Shown here: one piece after another, positions 47,730-56,078 of the stretch
How the letters are laid out: every line of letters starts with the position of its first letter
How positions within the stretch are numbered: position 1 is the first letter of the stretch
Origin: Pelomonas sp. Root405
GTDB lineage: Bacteria; Pseudomonadota; Gammaproteobacteria; Burkholderiales; Burkholderiaceae_C
DNA length: 64,000 nt
Direction of reading: 5' to 3'
Assembly (NCBI RefSeq): GCF_001425165.1
Contig: NZ_LMDU01000014.1
Coordinates: 644,827 to 708,826 of the forward strand
Made by a program: the position numbers and the translations under genes
Notes under the pieces: generated by a model
Told to the model about the DNA's origin: nothing
The model's database searches: none
What the model saw: the letters and a program-made list of their open reading frames with translations, nothing else

Positions 47730-48538
47730 CGGCCAGCCTTATCGCCGAATTGGTCGCGCTTGGATTGGGGGCCGGGTTTCTGGCCGGCTTGCTAGGCATC
47801 GGCGGCGGCATGCTGATGGTGCCCATCCTGACCTTCATCCTCGGCGAGCGTGGCGTCGAGCCCGGCCTGGCGGTCAAGATGGCCATCGCAACGTCGATGG
47901 CGACCATCATGTTCACGTCGCTGTCCAGCGTGCGCGCCCATCACAAGCGCGGTGCCGTGCGCTGGGATCTCGTGAAGGGCCTGGCGCCGGGCATCCTCAT
48001 CGGTGGCCTTCTGGCTGGCGCGGGCTTGTTTGCACTCGTCAGGGGCGCCTGGCTCGCACTGGTGTTCGCGGTGTTCGTCAGCTTCTCGGGCTGGCAGATG
48101 CTGCGCAACAAGCGTCCGGCGCCCAGCCGACAGATGCCCGGTGCCACGGGCCAGGTCGGCGCAGGCGCCGGCATCGGCCTGCTGTCTGGACTCGTGGGCG
48201 CGGGCGGCGGCTTCGTCAGCGTGCCGTTCATGGTGTGGTGCAACGTTCCAGTGCATTTGGCCGTAGCCACGAGCGCGGCGCTTGGCTTCCCCATCGCGGT
48301 CGCGAACACCCTGGGCTATGTCATCGGCGGCTGGGGCATGGAGGCCGCGCTGCCGGGCGGCTTCGGCTATCTCTACCTGCCCGCACTGGCATTGATCGCT
48401 GCGGCAAGCGTGACCATGGCACCACTCGGTGCGCGCGCCGCGCATGCGATGAACGTGGCCCAGCTGAAAAAGGTCTTCGCGACGCTGCTGTTCGCCCTTG
48501 CCGCCTACATGCTCTGGCAGGGCCTGTCGGCGCTTTAG
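47726..48538 (+). CDS. TauE/SafE (TSUP) family membrane permease
   Basis: 270-residue membrane protein with about eight helices in two repeats, each opening with the glycine-rich motif (GFLAGLLGIGGGMLMVPIL and GLLSGLVGAGGGFVSVPFM). This is the 4-toluene-sulfonate uptake permease/TauE fold, which exports or imports sulfur-containing organic anions. The substrate is unknown. It overlaps the EVE gene by 4 bp and the convergent GGDEF gene by 4 bp. Confidence 0.9.
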
Positions 48539-49548
48539 CCGAAGGCGATGGACGCGAGCACGACCTGGTTGCCGCCGCGGCGCTGAGCCTCGTGCACGGC
48601 CGCCTCGCTGGCAGCCATCAGCTCTTCCTGACGCGATGCGGTGTGCGGGAAGCTGGACACGCCCATCGAGATCGACAGTCCCAGGTCCTGCCCGTTCAAC
48701 ACGACGATCTGGGCGGCGCACTGGCGGCGCAATTGCTCCATGCGCGCATGAGCCGTTGCCAGGCCAACGCCCGAGAGCAGCACCGCGAAGCGCTGTGCAC
48801 CGATCCGGCAGGCAGAGTCCATCGCCCGCGTGTTCGCACGCAGCATGCGGCCCATGCCTTCAAGCAGGCGTTGCTGGGCGTCTTCACCCAGGCCAGCCAC
48901 TGCAGAGGAAGCGTCAAGCGCGATGACCACCAGCGCGAACTCGCGATGCTCACGCGAGGACAGATCAATCTCGCGCAGCAACTGGTCATCAAACTGGGCG
49001 CGCATATAGAGGCCCGAGACATCGTCGCGACCTGAGCCCTGCTGCAGCTCACGGCGGATCTGCTCGATGGAGCTTTGCTGCTGCTCGATCTGGGCCAGCG
49101 CTCGCTGCAGATGCGCCTCGCGGTGGCGCTCTTCGGTGCGCTCATGCCAGACGGCCAGCAGGAAATCCGGGCTGAGTGCAAGCCGCGTCACGCTGAACTC
49201 GCGCCGGCGGTGGTTGATCTCCAGCTTGTGCTCGCTGACGACCGGATGGCGCTGGGCCATCACCGTCTGCTCGACGCGGCGCAGAGCCGTCGTCTCGTCG
49301 GGCTTGAGCAGTTCGGCGTCGGTGTGGCCGACAACTTCCTGACGCTCGAACATCTGCGCCAAGCCTGCGCTGGCGAACACATAGCGGCCTGTGGCGACCG
49401 CCTTGATGGCTGCCTGACTGCCCAGCGGCTCGATGAGCGCGACAAGGCCGGCCAGCGCCTCGCTGCCCAATTCGGCATGACCGGCCAGCCAATGCGCCAA
49501 GCTGCCGGGCTCCGGCTGCATCGCGGTCTGGTCTGCGGTCATATCCAT
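48535..49548 (-). CDS. PAS-GGDEF protein with degenerate GGDEF motif
   Basis: 337-residue cytosolic protein. A PAS-like sensor covers residues ~45-140, a helical linker ~140-170 and a GGDEF domain ~172-335. The domain signature (D-D-V-S-G-L-Y near 176, then the second-half DLGLSISMGVSSFP) is clear. However, the catalytic GG[D/E]EF is G250-A-Q-R-F254, lacking the acidic metal/GTP residues, so diguanylate cyclase activity is not expected. It may bind GTP or c-di-GMP as a sensor. The start at 49548 has no strong ribosome-binding site. Confidence 0.82.
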   Translation of the reverse strand: MDMTADQTAMQPEPGSLAHWLAGHAELGSEALAGLVALIEPLGSQAAIKAVATGRYVFASAGLAQMFERQEVVGHTDAELLKPDETTALRRVEQTVMAQRHPVVSEHKLEINHRRREFSVTRLALSPDFLLAVWHERTEERHREAHLQRALAQIEQQQSSIEQIRRELQQGSGRDDVSGLYMRAQFDDQLLREIDLSSREHREFALVVIALDASSAVAGLGEDAQQRLLEGMGRMLRANTRAMDSACRIGAQRFAVLLSGVGLATAHARMEQLRRQCAAQIVVLNGQDLGLSISMGVSSFPHTASRQEELMAASEAAVHEAQRRGGNQVVLASIAFG

Positions 49549-49757
49549 GAATCGTTAAATGCGGTCAAGCGCTCACGGCACAGCCGCAATGCCAAGATGT
49601 TCGGAGGAATGTAGTGGGGCGAAAGTAGCACCAGCAAGACCGTGCCACCCCGTGAATCGGGCCTCCCCCCTAGAAGGCCCGTTTGCTACCCGGCTTGAAT
49701 CCTAACGAGTTTCGTTGCACCCACCCGCGACAATGCGGCCCCATTCACGGGAGGCAT

Positions 49758-50975
49758 ATGCAGGGATTCGACGCGGTGGTGGTCGGCGCGGGCGCCGCGG
49801 GCCTGTTCTGCGCTGGGCTGGCCGGCCAGCGTGGGCTCAAAGTGCTGCTGATCGACCACTCGCCGAAACTGGCAGAAAAGATTCGTATCTCCGGCGGCGG
49901 CCGGTGCAATTTCACGAATCGCGATGTCGCACCATCCAACTTCCTGTCCGAGAACCCGGCGTTTTGCCGCTCGGCGCTGGCCCGCTACACGCCGCAGGAC
50001 TTCGTCAAGCTGGTGCAGAACCACGGCATCGCCTTTCACGAAAAGCACAAGGGCCAGTTGTTCTGCGACGACTCCGCCGAGCAGATCATCCAGATGCTGG
50101 TCAAGGAATGCGAGGCTGGCGGCGTCAAGCGGTGGCAGCCTTGCACGGTGGCTGACGTGCGGCGCTCTGGCGAGGGCAGTTTTGAGCTCGACACCAGCCA
50201 GGGGCCCGTGAAAACGCAGCGCGTCGTGGTGGCGACCGGTGGCCTGCCTGTTCCCAAGATCGGCGCCAGTGACTGGGGCCTGCGCCTGGCCAAGCGCTTC
50301 GAGCACGCCATCGTCGAGCCGCGCCCAGCGCTGGTTCCGCTGACCTTCGCCCCAGACGTCTGGGCGCCGTTTGCCGCGCTGGCCGGGCTGTCTCTGCCAG
50401 TCGAGGTGTCCTGCGGCACGGGCAAGGCGCGCATGCGCTTTCTGGAAGACCTGTTGTTCACACACCGCGGCCTCAGTGGCCCGGCCATCCTGCAGATTTC
50501 CAGCTACCGGGCGGCCGAGCAGTCCCTGCAGATCAACCTTGCGCCTGAGTTGCAGTTGGACAAGGAACTGCCGGAAGCCAAGAGCGCGTCGCGGCGCCAG
50601 CTGGGCAACGAGCTGGCCGCGCGGCTGCCGCAGCGCCTGGCTGCCACCTGGCTGGAACGCGCAGGGCTGGACGCTGCCCGGCCGCTGCCGGATTGCCGCG
50701 ACGCCGATCTGCAACGGCTGGGCCGCAGCGTGCACGATTGGCAGTTGATGCCCAGCGGCGATGAAGGCTGGCGCAAGGCCGAGGTCATGCGCGGCGGCGT
50801 CAGCACCAAAGACCTGAGTTCCCAAACGCTGGAGAGCAAGCGCGTTCCCGGGCTTTATTTCATCGGCGAGGTCGTGGACGTGACGGGCTGGCTGGGCGGC
50901 TACAACTTCCAATGGGCCTGGGCCAGCGCTGCAGCGTGCGCGCATGCCATGGCGGACGTTTCAGTCCCGACCTGA
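49758..50975 (+). CDS. HI0933/YhiN-family FAD-dependent oxidoreductase (BaiN-like)
   Basis: 405-residue flavoprotein. The N-terminal dinucleotide motif is VVVGAGAAGLFCAGLAGQRG, then KIRISGGGRCNFTNRD, and the C-terminal signature GLYFIGEVVDVTGWLGGYNFQWAWASA. These define the HI0933 family, whose physiological substrate is mostly unknown (the gut homologue BaiN acts in bile-acid dehydroxylation). GGGAGG at 49749-49754 supports ATG 49758. Confidence 0.88.
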   Translation: MQGFDAVVVGAGAAGLFCAGLAGQRGLKVLLIDHSPKLAEKIRISGGGRCNFTNRDVAPSNFLSENPAFCRSALARYTPQDFVKLVQNHGIAFHEKHKGQLFCDDSAEQIIQMLVKECEAGGVKRWQPCTVADVRRSGEGSFELDTSQGPVKTQRVVVATGGLPVPKIGASDWGLRLAKRFEHAIVEPRPALVPLTFAPDVWAPFAALAGLSLPVEVSCGTGKARMRFLEDLLFTHRGLSGPAILQISSYRAAEQSLQINLAPELQLDKELPEAKSASRRQLGNELAARLPQRLAATWLERAGLDAARPLPDCRDADLQRLGRSVHDWQLMPSGDEGWRKAEVMRGGVSTKDLSSQTLESKRVPGLYFIGEVVDVTGWLGGYNFQWAWASAAACAHAMADVSVPT

Positions 50976-50982
50976 GCAGCTC

Positions 50983-51012
50983 TTGGCAAGTCCTTGATTT
51001 CCTGGCTACAAT
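50983..51012 (+). promoter_or_regulatory. rpsU: Sigma-70-type promoter of rpsU
   Basis: TTGGCA (50983-50988) and TACAAT (51007-51012) are 18 bp apart, a near-consensus promoter. The start point near 51019 gives a ~120-base leader before rpsU. Confidence 0.65.
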
Positions 51013-51141
51013 CCCCGGCTTTGCTGGCAAACCCCGCGCGTCGATTCGCTGCACTTCTCGATGAAGACTCAAGAGAAGCAGTAATCCGGAACCTGCTGCT
51101 GATCCCAGCTGCGAACACCGAGCGCAATCCGAAGGAATTAA

Positions 51142-51354
51142 ATGACCACCATCCGCGTCAAGGAAAACGAACCGTTCGACGTCGCCCTGCGCCGTTTCAA
51201 GCGCACCATCGAGAAGCTGGGCCTGCTGACCGAACTGCGCGCCCGCGAGTTCTACGAGAAGCCCACCGCCGAGCGCAAGCGCAAGAAGGCTGCTGCCGTC
51301 AAGCGCCACTACAAGCGCGTGCGCAGCATGCAGCTGCCGAAGAAGCTGTTCTGA
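51142..51354 (+). CDS. rpsU: 30S ribosomal protein S21
   Basis: 70-residue basic protein of the small subunit, needed for initiation on natural mRNAs. Family sequence: [20 protein letters not shown] and [26 protein letters not shown] precedes the ATG. A strong hairpin follows the stop. As in many betaproteobacteria, a YqeY gene comes next. Confidence 0.96.
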   Translation: MTTIRVKENEPFDVALRRFKRTIEKLGLLTELRAREFYEKPTAERKRKKAAAVKRHYKRVRSMQLPKKLF

Positions 51355-51368
51355 TCGTCTGACGCGAT

Positions 51369-51396
51369 CCGGAGCCTGTTTCAGTAACAGCTCCGG
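51369..51396 (+). terminator. Hairpin directly after rpsU
   Basis: CCGGAG-C-TGTT (51369-51380) pairs with AACA-G-CTCCGG (51386-51396) around a 5-base loop, with one bulged C. It is an 11-bp stem 15 bp past the rpsU stop. The following TTGATACC is only a weak U-run. Confidence 0.55.
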
Positions 51397-51406
51397 TTGA
51401 TACCAA

Positions 51407-51437
51407 AACCCGCCACAGGACGCTGTCGCGGGTTTTT
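51407..51437 (+). terminator. Intrinsic terminator between rpsU and the YqeY gene
   Basis: AACCCGC (51407-51413) pairs with GCGGGTT (51428-51434). The stem continues inward past one C-C mismatch as ACAG/CTGT. It ends in TTTTTGTC, a classical U-run. It lies 26 bp before the YqeY ATG, so that gene needs read-through or its own start within the hairpin region. Confidence 0.8.
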
Positions 51438-51462
51438 GTCTTTCTCAACCTCTGCCACCGCC

Positions 51463-51909
51463 ATGAGCCTCAAAGACCGCATCACCGAAGACATGAAGGC
51501 CGCGATGCGCGCCAAGGAAAGCGACCGTCTGCTGACGATCCGTGGCCTGCTGGCCGCCGTCAAGCAGAAGGAAGTGGACGAACGCGTCGTCGTGGACGAC
51601 ACGGCCCTGGTGGCCATCGTCGACAAGCTGATCAAGCAGCGCAAGGACTCGATCAGCCAGTTCGGCGCCGCCGGCCGTGACGACCTTGTCGCCAAGGAAA
51701 CTGCCGAGCTGGCTGTGCTCCAGGCTTATCTTCCTGAGCGCTTGTCCGCCGAGGCAGTGGCCGAGAAGGTCGGCGCCATCGTTGCCGAATTGGGCGCCAG
51801 CGGTCCTGCCGACATGGGCAAGGTCATGGCCGCCGCCAAGGCGGCCCTCGGCGGTGTGGCGGAGATGAGCACGGTGTCTGCCGCGGTCAAGGCCGCGCTG
51901 ACGAAGTAA
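51463..51909 (+). CDS. GatB/YqeY domain-containing protein
   Basis: 148-residue helical protein. MSLKDRITEDMKAAMRAKES and the C-terminal GKVMAAAKAALGGVAEMSTVSAAVK match the YqeY family, related to the tail domain of the amidotransferase subunit GatB. Bacterial members may aid tRNA-dependent amidation or act in a tRNA quality role; this is not settled. ATG 51463 was chosen over upstream in-frame sequence, which is the rpsU terminator. In many genomes it stands between rpsU and dnaG. Confidence 0.9.
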   Translation: MSLKDRITEDMKAAMRAKESDRLLTIRGLLAAVKQKEVDERVVVDDTALVAIVDKLIKQRKDSISQFGAAGRDDLVAKETAELAVLQAYLPERLSAEAVAEKVGAIVAELGASGPADMGKVMAAAKAALGGVAEMSTVSAAVKAALTK

Positions 51910-51918
51910 GGAGCCCTC

Positions 51919-52263
51919 ATGACCCTGCCCCTGCAAGCCCTGACACCCGACATTTGCGTCGCTCCGCAGCTGACGCCCGAGGCCATGGCGGAAGCCGCAG
52001 CCATGGGCTTTCGCGCCGTCGTCAACAACCGACCCGACTTCGAGCACGGCCCCGATCAACCGACCTCAGCCGCCATCGAGGCAGCCGCGGTGGCTGCAGG
52101 CATGGAGTACCGCCATCTGCCCGTCGCCGGCGGCTACCAATCGCCACAACAGATCGCTGCCTTCGCGGACCTGCTCGCTGAGCTGCCGCGACCACTGCTC
52201 GTCTTCTGCCGCTCCGGTGCGCGTTCGGCCAACCTGTTCGCCCAGGCCAATCGCGACGTCTGA
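51919..52263 (+). CDS. TIGR01244-family phosphatase/sulfurtransferase-like protein
   Basis: 114-residue protein with the beta-lactamase-hydrolase-like (BLH) dual-specificity-phosphatase fold. LTPDICVAPQLTPEAMAEAA and NNRPDFEHGPDQP are typical of TIGR01244, and the active loop is FCRSGARSANLF with a Cys-x4-Arg-Ser. In other bacteria this domain is fused to sulfide-handling enzymes. The substrate is unknown. It starts 9 bp after the YqeY gene. Confidence 0.85.
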   Translation: MTLPLQALTPDICVAPQLTPEAMAEAAAMGFRAVVNNRPDFEHGPDQPTSAAIEAAAVAAGMEYRHLPVAGGYQSPQQIAAFADLLAELPRPLLVFCRSGARSANLFAQANRDV

Positions 52264-52346
52264 AGGTCGGCGCCGCCTGTAGCTGCTCATAGAATCGCGC
52301 GCCTCTTCGCCCGGCCCGGGCGGGTCCTGATTCAAGGTGCAGCGCG

Positions 52347-52913
52347 GTGGGATTTCTTCTATCAATCAGTCGAGCGATTGACGCAATCAGCCTGGCCACC
52401 GGCCGGCTGATGCGCTGGTTGATTCTGGCGTCCGTGCTGATCAGCGCCGGCAACGCAGCGATGCGCAAAGCCTTCGACATCGGCTCCAATGCTTATCTTG
52501 AAGTGCAGTGGTACTTGTTCTCGGCCTGCTTTCTGCTTGCCGCGGGCTATGTGTTCCTGAAGAACGCCCACGTGCGTATCGACTTCTTGTCCAACAAGCT
52601 GTCGATGCGAACCAACGCGCTGATCGACATCGTCGGCATCGTCGCCATCATCGTGCCGCTGGCGCTGCTGCTGATGCACCTGTCCTGGCCGGTTTTCCAC
52701 AACGCCTGGGTCTCCGGCGAGATGAGCCAGAACGCCGGCGGGCTGGTCCGCTGGCCGGTGCTGCTCATGATTCCGGCGGGCTTCCTGCTGCTGCTGCTGC
52801 AGGCACTGTCCGAACTGATCAAGCGATTCGCCTTCCTCGGTGGTCACCTCGAACAGCCGTTCTCACGCGAGCAGCCCGAGCCGCTCGTCCCCGAACTGGA
52901 GGGCAAGGCATGA
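52347..52913 (+). CDS. TRAP transporter small permease (DctQ type)
   Basis: 188-residue four-helix subunit with SNAYLEVQWYLFSACFLLAAGY and HVRIDFLSNKLS, typical of DctQ. No ATG fits the conserved N-terminus; GTG 52347 is taken as start. A TAGAAT box lies at 52290-52295. The stop overlaps the DctM ATG by 4 bp. With the large subunit it uses a sodium gradient to take up an organic acid. Confidence 0.9.
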   Translation: MGFLLSISRAIDAISLATGRLMRWLILASVLISAGNAAMRKAFDIGSNAYLEVQWYLFSACFLLAAGYVFLKNAHVRIDFLSNKLSMRTNALIDIVGIVAIIVPLALLLMHLSWPVFHNAWVSGEMSQNAGGLVRWPVLLMIPAGFLLLLLQALSELIKRFAFLGGHLEQPFSREQPEPLVPELEGKA

Positions 52914-54676
52914 CGCTGTGGATTGCGCAGAATTTCGTGCCCCTCATGTTTGCGGGGCTCTTTTTGATGCTGCTGTCTGGCATCCCGGTGGCGTTCGGCT
53001 TGGCGGCCACGGGCCTGCTCTTTGGCTGGATCGGCATGACGCTGAGCGGCGTACACCCCGAGGTGCTGAGCATCGGCGCGAACCTGTTCCAGGCGCTGCC
53101 GCTGCGTGTCTTCGGCATCATGCAGAACGACACGCTGCTGGCGATCCCCTTCTTCACCTTGATGGGCATCATCCTTGAGCGCTCCGGCATGGCCGAGGAC
53201 CTGCTCGAGACCGTCGGCCAGGTCTTTGGCCCGGTGCGCGGCGGTCTGGCGATTGCCGTCGTGCTGGTCGGCGCGCTGCTGGCGGCGACCACCGGCGTGG
53301 TGGCTGCGGCCGTCATCAGCATGGGCCTGATCTCGCTGCCTATCATGCTGCGCTACGGCTACAACCGCAGCATCGCGACCGGCACCATCACGGCCAGCGG
53401 CACGTTGGCGCAGGCCATTCCGCCATCGCTGGTGCTCATCGTGCTCGCCGACCAACTCGGCCGCTCCGTGGGTGACATGTATGCGGGGGCGTTGGTGCCA
53501 GGGCTGCTGTTGGTGGGGCTCTATCTGCTGTTCATCATCGCCGTTGCCATCGTCAAGCCGTCCTGGGTGCCGGCGCTGCCGCCCGAGGCCCGCATCTACA
53601 AGGAAGCCGACGGCTCGCCGGGCTACCGCTCGCTGCTGGTGCTGATGTTGGTCTGCGTGGGCGTCGGCTGGCTGTGGCATGGCCAGCATGAGCGGCTCAT
53701 CAACCCGCTGATCGGACGCGAGTTGGCGGCCCCCGAAGACGAGCGGCTGATTCTGTCCATGACGGTTGGCGCGCTGGTCGCCTGGGGCCTGGCGCTGGCC
53801 AACAAGTTCCTGCGCCTGGGCCTGCTGTCGCGCCTGGCACAGCAGGTGACCTTCGTGCTGATTCCGCCACTCGTGCTGATCTTCCTGGTGCTTGGCACCA
53901 TCTTCCTGGGCGTCGCCACGCCCACGGAGGGCGGCGCCATGGGCGCGGTTGGTGCGCTGGTCATGGCGCTGGTCAAACGGCGGCTGTCGCTGAAGCTGCT
54001 GAATCAGGCGCTGGACAACACATTGCGCCTGTCGTGCTTTGTGCTCTTCATCCTGATCGGCTCCACGGTGTTCAGCTTCACCTTCAATGCGGCCGACGGC
54101 CATATCTGGGTAGAGCACCTGTTCGACAACATGCCGGGCGGCGCGCTCGGCTTCCTGGTCATCGTGAACCTGCTGATCTTCGTGCTCGGCATGTTCATCG
54201 ACTTCTTCGAGATCGCCTTCATCGTCGTGCCCATCCTTGCGCCGGTGGCTGAAAAGATCTTGCCGGCGCTGGTGCCGGGCATGCCACCCGACATGGTGAT
54301 GATCTGGTTCGGCGTCATCGTCGCGATGAATCTGCAGACATCTTTCCTGACGCCGCCCTTCGGTTTTGCGCTGTTCTATCTGCGCAGCGTGGCACCCGAC
54401 AAGGACTATCAGGACCGAATCACGAACGCCACCATCCCCGCCGTCTCCACCGCCCAGATCTACAAGGGCTCGATCGCCTTCATCGTGCTTCAGCTGGTGA
54501 TGGTGGCCACCGTGATCGCCTTCCCGCAGCTCGTCGCGGGCAACATCCAGGTGACCGAGAAGATCGACGCGGAAGCAGCCATGGAACGGATGGCGCCCAA
54601 GGACGACATGTTCGACATGGTCCCGGTCGAGCCGATGGACGGCGAGGCGCCGGCCTCGGCGCCGTCGCCGGAGTGA
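52910..54676 (+). CDS. TRAP transporter large permease, long FcbT3/TakM-like form
   Basis: 588-residue DctM-type permease. The usual core (IPVAFGLAATGLLFG, NDTLLAIPFFTLMGIILERS, ASGTLAQAIPPSLVLIVLAD) is interrupted after residue ~215 by an extra ~100-residue stretch holding two more hydrophobic segments. It then resumes at LGVATPTEGGAMGAVGAL and ends with a Met/Asp/Pro-rich cytosolic tail. Standard DctM proteins are ~430 residues. The long form goes with the FcbT1/TakP type of binding protein, as found next door. Confidence 0.9.
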   Translation: MTLWIAQNFVPLMFAGLFLMLLSGIPVAFGLAATGLLFGWIGMTLSGVHPEVLSIGANLFQALPLRVFGIMQNDTLLAIPFFTLMGIILERSGMAEDLLETVGQVFGPVRGGLAIAVVLVGALLAATTGVVAAAVISMGLISLPIMLRYGYNRSIATGTITASGTLAQAIPPSLVLIVLADQLGRSVGDMYAGALVPGLLLVGLYLLFIIAVAIVKPSWVPALPPEARIYKEADGSPGYRSLLVLMLVCVGVGWLWHGQHERLINPLIGRELAAPEDERLILSMTVGALVAWGLALANKFLRLGLLSRLAQQVTFVLIPPLVLIFLVLGTIFLGVATPTEGGAMGAVGALVMALVKRRLSLKLLNQALDNTLRLSCFVLFILIGSTVFSFTFNAADGHIWVEHLFDNMPGGALGFLVIVNLLIFVLGMFIDFFEIAFIVVPILAPVAEKILPALVPGMPPDMVMIWFGVIVAMNLQTSFLTPPFGFALFYLRSVAPDKDYQDRITNATIPAVSTAQIYKGSIAFIVLQLVMVATVIAFPQLVAGNIQVTEKIDAEAAMERMAPKDDMFDMVPVEPMDGEAPASAPSPE

Positions 54677-54680
54677 CCAG

Positions 54681-54710
54681 AAAAAAGGCCCCGCAATGCG
54701 GGGCCTTCTT
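54681..54710. terminator. Bidirectional intrinsic terminator between dctM and dctP genes
   Basis: GGCCCCGC (54687-54694), AAT loop, GCGGGGCC (54698-54705) form a perfect 8-bp stem, extended by AA/TT. A-tract on the left (54681-54686) and TTCTTC on the right. It can stop transcripts arriving from both convergent genes. Confidence 0.85.
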
Positions 54711-54737
54711 CGCGGCGCGGCACGCCCGTCGGGCTAC

Positions 54738-55832
54738 TCAGAGCTGGTTGACCTTGTTCTGCATGTAGCGGTCAAAGATGGCTTCGGTGTAGCGGAACCA
54801 GCGGTTGCTGTCCTTCCGGAACGCCGCGTAGTCTGCGTAGACCTTCTTCCAGTTCGGGTTCTTGGCCGACAGGTCGCTGTAGAGCGCCATCGACTCCTTG
54901 AACGCCAGGTCCATCACGTCCAGCGGCATTTGCACCAGCTTGGTCTTGTTGGCCAGCAATTGCGTCAATGCCTGGGGATTACGGGCGTCATACCTGGCCT
55001 GCATCTCCACGTGGGCATAGGCAGATGCCGCCTCGACCACCGCCTTGTACTCGGCCGACAGGCCTTCATAGGCCTTGGTGTTGATGTAGAGATCGAGCTG
55101 AGGGCCGCCCTCCCACCAGCCGGGGTAGTGATAGAAGGGCGCGACCTTGAAGAAACCGAGCTTCAGATCGTCATAGGGGCCGACCCACTCGGCCGCGTCG
55201 ATGGTGCCCTTTTCCAGCGCCTGGTAGATCTCACCACCGGGGATGTTCTGCGGCACCATGCCCATGCGCTCGCAGACCCTGCCGGCAAAGCCACCAACGC
55301 GGAACTTCAGGCCCTTCACGTCGGCGACCGACTTGATCTCCCTGCGATACCAGCCGCCCATCTGCGCGCCGGTGTTGCCCATCGGGAAATTGATGATGTT
55401 GTAGTTGCGGTAGAACTCCCGCATCAGCTTCAGGCCGTTGCCTTCGTATTGCCAAGCCGTCATCTGGCGGCTGTTCAGGCCGAAGGGGATGGCGCAGCCG
55501 ATGGCGAAGGTCTCGTCCTTGCCGAAGAAGTAGTAAGGCGCCGTGTGCGCCATCTCGACCGTCGCGTTCTGCACGCCGTCGACGACGCCGAAGGCCGGCA
55601 TCAATTCACCGCCCGCATGCACCGAGATCTGGAACTTGCCGCCGGTCATTTCCGAGACCTTCTTCGCGAACACCTCGGCGGCGCCGTAGATGGTGTCCAG
55701 CGACTTCGGGAAGCTCGATGCGAGCCGCCAGCGAACTTGCGCCTGTGCCTGAACGATAGCGGGGGCGGCGCCTGCGGCCAGCACGCCGGCAAGGCCTGCG
55801 TTGCGTACGAAGGAACGTCGTTCCATGGACAT
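54738..55832 (-). CDS. TRAP transporter substrate-binding protein, FcbT1/TakP-like
   Basis: 364-residue periplasmic binding protein with a twin-arginine-type leader (MERRSFVRNAG ... APAIVQA). The mature part shows RWRLASSFPKSLDTIYGAAE, the carboxylate-binding Arg region KGLKFRVGG, and EWVGPYDDLKLGF with HYPGWWEGGP, as in the 2-oxoacid-binding TakP. A 2-oxo- or other monocarboxylate is likely. AGGAG supports ATG 55832. It is convergent with dctQM instead of in one operon with them. Confidence 0.9.
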   Translation of the reverse strand: MSMERRSFVRNAGLAGVLAAGAAPAIVQAQAQVRWRLASSFPKSLDTIYGAAEVFAKKVSEMTGGKFQISVHAGGELMPAFGVVDGVQNATVEMAHTAPYYFFGKDETFAIGCAIPFGLNSRQMTAWQYEGNGLKLMREFYRNYNIINFPMGNTGAQMGGWYRREIKSVADVKGLKFRVGGFAGRVCERMGMVPQNIPGGEIYQALEKGTIDAAEWVGPYDDLKLGFFKVAPFYHYPGWWEGGPQLDLYINTKAYEGLSAEYKAVVEAASAYAHVEMQARYDARNPQALTQLLANKTKLVQMPLDVMDLAFKESMALYSDLSAKNPNWKKVYADYAAFRKDSNRWFRYTEAIFDRYMQNKVNQL

Positions 55833-55892
55833 GGATGTCTCCTGTTTTCGGATTCGTGAAGAGAAAAACTGGGCGATTCTAGGAAGCCCGCA

Positions 55893-56050
55893 TGGCGACC
55901 CGGCCGGGATTTACCCCGGCGCCAAGCCACGCTGAAATGAGTTCGGGCCGAGCGCCGGGCCGCTCCGAAGCCGGCCCGTCTGGCGATGCTTGCGGCTCAA
56001 TGCCGCAAGCATCGCCGTCCCCCCTGGGGACCGACTGGGCTGGCCTGCGT
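55893..56050. repeat. Multi-hairpin spacer with a perfect 15-bp inverted repeat
   Basis: The 246-bp spacer between the TRAP binding-protein gene and pmbA contains no reading frame with family support. It holds a GCCGGG/CCCGGC hairpin near 55901-55920, pairing GC-rich blocks at 55946-55980, and a perfect 15-bp stem (55982-55996 with 56002-56016, loop TCAAT). A short GTCCCC/GGGGAC stem follows. No T-run follows any of them. It could be a terminator cluster for pmbA, a REP/BIME-like repeat or an RNA. Confidence 0.55.
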
Positions 56051-56078
56051 CCAGCAAGGCCACACCAGGCGAGGGGCA

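Noticed and set aside
48535-49548. Calling the GGDEF gene an active diguanylate cyclase
   Set aside because: The signature is G-A-Q-R-F and lacks the catalytic acidic residue.
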